A stretch of DNA of 11,306 nucleotides from positions 1-11,306 of the forward strand of contig JAPTWR010000051.1 in the NCBI GenBank assembly GCA_028065135.1, in the 5' to 3' direction. The notes below the pieces were generated by a model. It was not told the DNA's origin, did no database searches, and was given only the letters and a program-made list of their open reading frames with translations. Position 1 is the stretch's first letter; each line of letters opens with the position of its first letter. This DNA comes from Acidithiobacillus sp. (GTDB lineage: Bacteria > Pseudomonadota > Gammaproteobacteria > Acidithiobacillales > Acidithiobacillaceae). The position numbers and the translations under genes are program-made. This document shows positions 6,220 through 11,306 of the stretch, one piece after another.

Positions 6220-7272
6220 TTAGCAGATCCGCGGCAACTGCTCGCCGGTGAGCCAGTCCACCATGCGTCGACCACCGAAGGCCGTCTCCATCTCCACGAA
6301 GTGATGGCGGTCATCAACCACCTCGCCGATGATGGCGGCGTCGGCGCCGAGGGGATGTGCCTGCATTGCGGCCAGCAGGCGCTCCGCCGCCTCCGGTGGG
6401 CAGATGGCCACCAGTTTTCCTTCGTTGGCCACATAAAGTGGGTCCAGTCCTAAAAATTCACAAGCAGCCCTGACCTGGGGCCGGACAGGGATAGATACTT
6501 CCCGGATCCGCATCCCCACCCGGGATTGTTGGGCCATCTCGTTCAGAGTGGTGGCGAGCCCACCGCGGGTGGGGTCTCGCAGGGAATGGATGTCGGGCAC
6601 TGCCTCCACCATAGTCGCCACCAGGCCATGCAGGGCAGCGGTGTCGGAAGCCACAGTGGTGCCAAAACGCAGATCCTCCCGCAACGACATGATGGCGACG
6701 CCGTGATCCCCGATGGTGCCGCTGAGCAGGATACGATCACCAGGCCGTGCCCGGTCACCCGAGATGTATAGCCCTTCGGGAACCACACCGATACCGGTGG
6801 TGCTAATGAAAACACCGTCGCCCTTGCCCTGTTCCACCACCTTGGTATCCCCGGCAATGACGGCGACCCCTGCCTCCCGCGCCGCCGCCGCCATGGAGTC
6901 CACGATCCGCCGCAGATCGCTCAAGGGGAAGCCCTCCTCAAGGATGAAGCCCGCTGTGAGATACAGCGGCTTCGCCCCTGCCATGGCCACGTCATTGATG
7001 GTCCCATGTACGGACAGGCAACCGATGTCTCCCCCTGGGAAAAAGAGGGGGGAGACAACGTGGCTGTCGGTTGCCGCCACCATGCGTCCTGACGACACCA
7101 GGAAGCAGGCCTGGTCGTTCAATGAGCGCAGCCAGTCATTGTCAAAAGCGCGCAGGAAGAGTTCCTCGACGAGCTGCGCGCTGGCGCGGCCGCCGCTGCC
7201 ATGGGTCATGTCCACCCGCCCCTGCCGCCAGTCCAGGGGCCGCAGATAACTTCTTTTTTGCGTATCATCCAT
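6220..7272 (-). CDS. hypE: Hydrogenase maturation factor HypE
   Basis: A 350-residue cytosolic ATP-dependent dehydratase of the PurM/SelD/ThiL superfamily. It converts the thiocarbamate placed on its C-terminal cysteine by HypF into a thiocyanate, the source of the active-site cyanide ligands. The protein ends in PRIC, so the acceptor is Cys350, the diagnostic feature. The glycine-rich MTHGSGGRAS N-terminal motif, the ATDSHVV segment, SVHGTINDVAMAGAKP and the SGTIGDHG loop fit the ATP-binding fold. The ATG at 7272-7270 is chosen over a TTG one codon upstream; AAGGCGGTGA precedes it. It overlaps the hypD stop by 8 bp, indicating coupled translation. Confidence 0.96.
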   Translation of the reverse strand: MDDTQKRSYLRPLDWRQGRVDMTHGSGGRASAQLVEELFLRAFDNDWLRSLNDQACFLVSSGRMVAATDSHVVSPLFFPGGDIGCLSVHGTINDVAMAGAKPLYLTAGFILEEGFPLSDLRRIVDSMAAAAREAGVAVIAGDTKVVEQGKGDGVFISTTGIGVVPEGLYISGDRARPGDRILLSGTIGDHGVAIMSLREDLRFGTTVASDTAALHGLVATMVEAVPDIHSLRDPTRGGLATTLNEMAQQSRVGMRIREVSIPVRPQVRAACEFLGLDPLYVANEGKLVAICPPEAAERLLAAMQAHPLGADAAIIGEVVDDRHHFVEMETAFGGRRMVDWLTGEQLPRIC

Positions 7273-8419
7273 CAATCACCGCCTTCTGGGTGGGGCCGAC
7301 GTCCCGATAATCGCGGTAGCGGCCATAAGTGTAGTGGGCCGCGCAGGCGCCCTCCGAGGAGACCATGCAGGAGCCCACGGGATTTTCGGGTGTGCAGGCG
7401 GTGCCGAAGAGCCGGCAGTCCCGGGGTTCCTTGACACCGCGCAGAATGGCGCCGCACTCACAACCCTTGTGGTCGGGCACCGCCCGGTAAGGGATGGGGA
7501 AACGGCGCTCGGTGTCGAAGTCGCCGTAGGCGGCGTTGATGCACAGCGCGCTGTAGGGAATGACGCCCAGGCCGCGCCACTCGAAGGCGGGCCGCAGATC
7601 GAAGACCTCAGCCACCAGTGTCTGGGCCTTGTGATTGCCGTCGCGGTTGACGGCGCGGGTGAATTCGTTCTCCACTTCCGCTTGTCCGGCATTGATCTGG
7701 CGAATCAGCATGAGGATGGACTGCATCACATCCAGGGGCTCGAAGCCCGCGATCACCACCGGCCGATGATACTCCTCCGCGACAAACTCATAGGGTCTGC
7801 TGCCGATCACGGTGCTGACATGGGACGGCCCGATGATGCCGTCCAGCCGCGCCCCCTCCGGCGCGGTCGAATCCAGGATTCCGCGAATGGCGGCAGGGGT
7901 CAGTACGTGGTTACAGAATGCCGTGAAGTTTTTGAGCCCCAGGGCCTTGGCCTGGCGGACGGCCGCAGCAGTGGGCGGGGTGGTCGTCTCGAAACCGATA
8001 GCAAAGAAGACCACCTGCCGGTCCGGGGTCTCCTGGGCAATGCGCAAGGCATCCAGACTGGAATAGACCATGCGGACATCGGCCCCGGCCGCCTTGGTCT
8101 GGAGCAGGCTCCGGCGTTCCGAGGCCGGAACGCGCAGCATATCGCCATAGGTACAGAGGATGACGTCGTGCTCTTGGGCCAGGACGATGGCGCTGTCGAT
8201 GCGGCTGATAGGCAGAACGCAGACCGGGCAGCCGGGCCCGTGAATCAGACGGACACTGGGCGGCAACAGATCCTGAATGCCATAGCGGGAGACCGCATGG
8301 GTATGCCCACCGCAAAATTCCATCAAATGATAGTCCCTGCTCGACCGGACCTCGGCGGCGATGGCGCGCGCTAGACCGCAGGCCAGGGTACCGTCGCGAA
8401 ACTCGTCGACATATTTCAT
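7265..8419 (-). CDS. hypD: Hydrogenase maturation factor HypD
   Basis: A 384-residue iron-sulfur scaffold protein that, with HypC, assembles the Fe(CN)2CO moiety and receives cyanide from HypE. Visible motifs are EFCGGHTHA with Cys36, GPGCPVC with Cys64 and Cys67 (the thiol redox and iron-binding site), the [11 protein letters not shown] loop, and the C-terminal cysteines of the [4Fe-4S] cluster (GCECGAI, CRLFG, then [15 protein letters not shown]). Length and motif order are typical and nothing is missing. The ATG overlaps the hypC stop as ATGA, with GAGGTGAGG as ribosome binding site inside the hypC 3' end, so HypC and HypD, which act as a complex, are translationally coupled. Confidence 0.96.
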   Translation of the reverse strand: MKYVDEFRDGTLACGLARAIAAEVRSSRDYHLMEFCGGHTHAVSRYGIQDLLPPSVRLIHGPGCPVCVLPISRIDSAIVLAQEHDVILCTYGDMLRVPASERRSLLQTKAAGADVRMVYSSLDALRIAQETPDRQVVFFAIGFETTTPPTAAAVRQAKALGLKNFTAFCNHVLTPAAIRGILDSTAPEGARLDGIIGPSHVSTVIGSRPYEFVAEEYHRPVVIAGFEPLDVMQSILMLIRQINAGQAEVENEFTRAVNRDGNHKAQTLVAEVFDLRPAFEWRGLGVIPYSALCINAAYGDFDTERRFPIPYRAVPDHKGCECGAILRGVKEPRDCRLFGTACTPENPVGSCMVSSEGACAAHYTYGRYRDYRDVGPTQKAVIDG

Positions 8420-8661
8420 GGCCTCACCTCTCCCAGGCCATCCAGTCGGTTAGCCAACTCGGCGAAGAGCGCCAAGGTCCGTTCCGCCTCCGCCGGGTCC
8501 AGGCGGGTCAACGCATAGCCCACGTGGAGGATGACATAATCGCCCTCCCGGACCCCATCCACCAGGGCCAGGGAGATCTCCTTGCGCAGGCCGTCCATCT
8601 CGACCACCGCCATCTCGTTATCCAGCAATCGTTCGACCCGCACGGGGACCGCCAAGCACAT
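8416..8661 (-). CDS. hypC: Hydrogenase maturation chaperone HypC
   Basis: An 81-residue member of the HypC/HupF/HybG family. The N-terminus MCLAVPVRV carries the essential Cys2 that binds the iron group and contacts the hydrogenase large-subunit precursor. The middle follows the family pattern of a small beta-barrel ([32 protein letters not shown]), with a C-terminal helix. It shuttles the Fe(CN)2CO unit from HypD to the large subunit in the cytosol. AAGGAGTGA, which overlaps the last codons and stop of hypF, is its ribosome binding site; the gap to hypF is 4 bp. Only one HypC-type gene is visible, although hydrogenase operons often carry a second paralogue (HupF/HoxL) near the structural genes. 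Confidence 0.96.
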   Translation of the reverse strand: MCLAVPVRVERLLDNEMAVVEMDGLRKEISLALVDGVREGDYVILHVGYALTRLDPAEAERTLALFAELANRLDGLGEVRP

Positions 8662-8665
8662 GATC

Positions 8666-10999
8666 TCACTCCTTTTGCAGCAGGACGGCCTGCGCCACCC
8701 AGGCCTGCCCCAGGCTCAGGCCGCCATCGTTGGGCGGCAGCCGCCGCGCCTCGTATACCTTGATGCCCATCCTTTCCAGCCCTTCCCGCACCGCCGTCCG
8801 CAGGATCACGTTGACAAAACATCCTCCACCCAGAGCCACCCGTCGGATTCCGGAATGGGCAGAGGCCTGTGCCGCCCATTCAACCAAGCCCCGTACCAAA
8901 GTGGCATGGAAGAGGGCTGCCCCGAAGGGCGGGTCGTCCAAGTCGGCCAGATGATCCAACAACGGCAACAAATCGAGGGTTCCGTTCTCCTCCAGCATGT
9001 AGCCACCCGCCAAGGGGGTTACCATCCCCCCGCGCAAGGCCAACCCTTCCAGCAGCGAGGCTGCCTGCCCCTCGAAGCTTGCACAGTCCTTGACACCCAG
9101 GAGCGCGGCGGCGGCATCGAAGAGCCGCCCGGCGCTGCTGGTGGACGGCGCGTTGATGCCTCGTTCCAGCATCTGGACTATCACCGCCGCGCCCTCATGC
9201 GGAAAGCGATGGATAATCTCGCCGCCCCGGCCCAGGGCGTGCAGTGCGCTCGCCGCCATGCGCCAGGGCTCCCGGGCGGCCCGGTCGCCGCCCGGCAGGG
9301 CTAGGGGACGCAGGTGTCCCAAGCTCTGAAACCCACCTTCTTCCACCCGGAGCAGCTCCCCACCCCACGGCGCTCCATCGCTCCCCAACCCCGCTCCGTC
9401 CAGGGCCAGCCCGAGGCATGGACCCCGCAGAGCATGCTCGGCCATGACGGCGGCGATATGGGCGTGATGGTGCTGAACGGCCACCGCCGGCAGGCCATGA
9501 GCAGCGGCGAACGCTAAGGCAAAACGGCTACTGTGGAAATCCGGATGGAGGTCATGGGCCACCCGCTCTGGGCGGATGTCAAGCACCTTGAGAAGATGCG
9601 CCACCGTCTCTTCGAGGGCCATGCAAGCGGCGACATTGTCCAGGTCACCCAGGTGCTGAGAGACGAAGGCCTCATCGCCACGGGTCAGGCAGACAGTATT
9701 CTTGAGAGCCCCCCCCAGAGCCAGAACCGAAGGGCCGCTGGCGGGCAGCTTTATGGGTGCGGGGGCATAGCCCCGAGCCCGGCGAATAAAGACCGGGGCG
9801 CCCCGATTCGACCGCAGCACACTATCGTCGCAACGGACCAGAATGTCGCGGTCGTGCACCACATAGGCGTCGGCTAGTCCGTGCAAACGTCGAAAGGCCT
9901 CGCCATTGTCCGTCACCAGAGGTTCGCCGCCAGGGTTGCCAGAGGTGCAGACCAGGACCATATCCTGGGGTTGCCGCAGCCAGTCCAGGCCGCGAGGGCG
10001 CCCTGCGGCCTCGTGAAAGAGCAGGTAATGGAGCGGCGTATAAGGCAGCATCACTCCGAGCCAGGCAAGCCCCGGCGCCGCACCGGGAAAAGCGGCGTCA
10101 CAGCCCGGCCCCTTGGGCAACAACACGATGGGGCGGGCTGTGGATTCCAGCAACAAAGCCTCCTGGTCGTCACAGTGGACCCAAGGATTGAGGGAGGCAC
10201 GGTTTGCCGCCATGACGGCGAAGGGTTTTTCGGCCCGGATTTTGGCTGCACGCAAGCGCGCCACCGCTTCCCCCTGTCGGGCGTCACAGACCAGGTGGAA
10301 CCCCCCCAGGCCCTTGATGGCCAGGGTCCGGCCGGCGCGGATCAGACCCAGAGCGGCGGCGAGGACATCCGGCACTGCCAGCGCCCGCCCTTCCCCGTCG
10401 TGAAGCTCGAGTTGGGGGCCACAGGCAGGGCAGGCGACCGGCTCGGCGTGAAAACGGCGGTCCAGCACTTTCCCATACTCGCGGCGGCACTGGAGGCATA
10501 GCCCAAAGCCCGCCATGGATGTATTGGGCCGGTCGTAAGGGAGGGCACCGATGATGGTATAGCGGGGACCACAATGGGTGCAGTTGATGAAGGGATAGCG
10601 GTAACGGCGGTCGGCGGGATCGAAGAGCTCTTCCAGACAGGCATCACAGACCGCCGCATCTGATGAGATGCCGGTGCGGACCATACCCGTGCGGCTTTTC
10701 TCAATCAGGAAGTTGGGAGAGGCGGATCGAAGCGCGATCTCTCGCACCTTGATCCCCTCCACCCGGGCGAGTGGCGGGGCCTTCAGCCGCAGGTCCAGGA
10801 TGAGGCGTTCCAGGTCCGGGACCGAGCCCTGCACCTCCATGTCCACCCCCCGTCCATCATTGCGCACCCATCCACCGAGCCCTAACTCCGTCGCCAGACG
10901 GTAGGCGAAGGGCCGAAAACCCACCCCCTGCACCTGCCCCAACACCCGCAGGCGATAGCGGGCAACCCTTGCCACAGAAGGGCTGCCGACAGGCAACAT
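8666..10999 (-). CDS. hypF: Carbamoyltransferase HypF
   Basis: A 777-residue multidomain enzyme of normal length. It turns carbamoyl phosphate and ATP into carbamoyl-adenylate and transfers the carbamoyl group to the HypE C-terminal cysteine. Domains in order: an acylphosphatase-like domain (about 15-100, [14 protein letters not shown] ... GWVRNDGRG); a double zinc finger (about 115-195, CDAC, CTHC, CLQC, CPAC); a YrdC-like domain (about 200-390, [27 protein letters not shown]); and a Kae1-like domain (about 400-777) with [13 protein letters not shown] near 505-515, [11 protein letters not shown] and GGCFVN. All four zinc-ligand pairs and the histidine motif are present. The start ATG shares one base with the hypB stop (TGATG), with GGGGAGAGG as ribosome binding site. 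Confidence 0.96.
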   Translation of the reverse strand: MLPVGSPSVARVARYRLRVLGQVQGVGFRPFAYRLATELGLGGWVRNDGRGVDMEVQGSVPDLERLILDLRLKAPPLARVEGIKVREIALRSASPNFLIEKSRTGMVRTGISSDAAVCDACLEELFDPADRRYRYPFINCTHCGPRYTIIGALPYDRPNTSMAGFGLCLQCRREYGKVLDRRFHAEPVACPACGPQLELHDGEGRALAVPDVLAAALGLIRAGRTLAIKGLGGFHLVCDARQGEAVARLRAAKIRAEKPFAVMAANRASLNPWVHCDDQEALLLESTARPIVLLPKGPGCDAAFPGAAPGLAWLGVMLPYTPLHYLLFHEAAGRPRGLDWLRQPQDMVLVCTSGNPGGEPLVTDNGEAFRRLHGLADAYVVHDRDILVRCDDSVLRSNRGAPVFIRRARGYAPAPIKLPASGPSVLALGGALKNTVCLTRGDEAFVSQHLGDLDNVAACMALEETVAHLLKVLDIRPERVAHDLHPDFHSSRFALAFAAAHGLPAVAVQHHHAHIAAVMAEHALRGPCLGLALDGAGLGSDGAPWGGELLRVEEGGFQSLGHLRPLALPGGDRAAREPWRMAASALHALGRGGEIIHRFPHEGAAVIVQMLERGINAPSTSSAGRLFDAAAALLGVKDCASFEGQAASLLEGLALRGGMVTPLAGGYMLEENGTLDLLPLLDHLADLDDPPFGAALFHATLVRGLVEWAAQASAHSGIRRVALGGGCFVNVILRTAVREGLERMGIKVYEARRLPPNDGGLSLGQAWVAQAVLLQKE

Positions 11000-11306
11000 C
11001 AGTGATCCTCTCCCCGACGCGATTGCAGGGCGGCCAACTCTTGTTCCAAGGCCGTCCTTCGCTCCCGCAACGCCTTTTCGCGCGCGTTACGGGTCTGTTC
11101 GGCACCACCCTCGATCCAGTCCAGCCACGCGGTCATGCCGTCGCCGCGGAGGGCAGAAACCTGTAGGACCGAGAGTTTTGGATTGATCCGTCGGGCATAG
11201 TCGATGCAGACGTCCACATCGAATTCCAGATAGGGGAGCAGGTCGACCTTGTTGAGGAGCATGAGGTCGGCGGCATGGAACATGTCCGGATATTTGAGGG
11301 GCTTGT
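10999..11306 (-). CDS. hypB: Hydrogenase nickel incorporation GTPase HypB, C-terminal part
   Basis: The last ~100 codons of hypB; the 5' part lies beyond the right edge. The first full codons in view read KPLKYPDMFHAADLMLLNKVDLLPYL. KPLKYP is the typical HypB segment, and NKVD is the guanine-specificity (G4) motif of this SIMIBI-class GTPase. HypB works with HypA to insert nickel into the hydrogenase large subunit. The tail after DWIEGG is unusually charged and looks coiled-coil (AREKALRERRTALEQELAAL...SRRGEDH), longer than the short tail of many HypB proteins. The P-loop and any N-terminal histidine-rich nickel store cannot be judged here. The ATG at 11283 is internal, not the start. TGATG couples it to hypF. 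Confidence 0.93.
   Translation of the reverse strand, partial: KPLKYPDMFHAADLMLLNKVDLLPYLEFDVDVCIDYARRINPKLSVLQVSALRGDGMTAWLDWIEGGAEQTRNAREKALRERRTALEQELAALQSRRGEDH

Noticed and set aside
7334..8374. 346-codon plus-strand open frame opposite hypD
   Set aside because: It mirrors HypD codon for codon on the opposite strand and has no recognisable domain. HypD is certain here.
8582..9304. 240-codon plus-strand open frame opposite hypF, hypC region
   Set aside because: It is antisense to hypF and hypC, whose motifs are complete. It is low in coding character and explained by the high GC of the true genes.

Overview
The window reads as chromosome of a Gram-negative, hydrogen-metabolising proteobacterium. 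The right-hand two thirds is a dense minus-strand block of [NiFe]-hydrogenase maturation genes. Gene content and base composition would suit an Acidithiobacillus-like chemolithotroph, but the sequence alone does not prove the genus. The left third is looser and visibly more AT-rich in places. It carries unrelated small genes, gene fragments and hairpins, and looks like an accessory or junction region.

Layout. At 1-96 (minus) is the N-terminus of a sugar-porter-type MFS transporter that runs off the edge. Positions 97-610 hold no gene I can defend. At 611-1093 (minus) is a SixA-type phosphohistidine phosphatase with a strong ribosome binding site. Positions 1094-1425 are non-coding and structured: two terminator-like hairpins of opposite orientation, a perfect palindromic stem, two AT-rich palindromes and a perfect tandem 12-bp repeat. 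A C-terminal gene fragment lies at 1426-1635 (plus). At 1802-2784 (minus) a two-gene unit overlaps by 4 bp: a 230-residue protein of unknown function followed by an IHF-alpha-type nucleoid protein. Diverging from it at 2878-3516 (plus) is an SRAP/YedK (HMCES-type) DNA-lesion shield protein.

From 3606 to 11306 everything is on the minus strand, in transcription order hypB (3' part only), hypF, hypC, hypD, hypE, hoxA-like regulator, NiCoT nickel permease. Neighbours overlap or are separated by 4 to about 67 bp, so this is almost certainly one operon or two closely linked transcription units. HypF makes the thiocarbamate on the HypE C-terminal cysteine, and HypE dehydrates it to thiocyanate. HypC and HypD carry and deliver the Fe(CN)2CO group. 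HypB, with an upstream HypA not in the window, inserts nickel, which the permease imports. The HoxA-like sigma54 activator would control hydrogenase transcription. The hydrogenase structural genes are not in view and probably lie beyond 11306.

The Hyp block is canonical. The less explained items are the 230-residue protein coupled to an IHF-alpha paralogue, the structured region with tandem repeats at 1153-1334, and a hairpin that places the hoxA Shine-Dalgarno in its loop and 3' arm.
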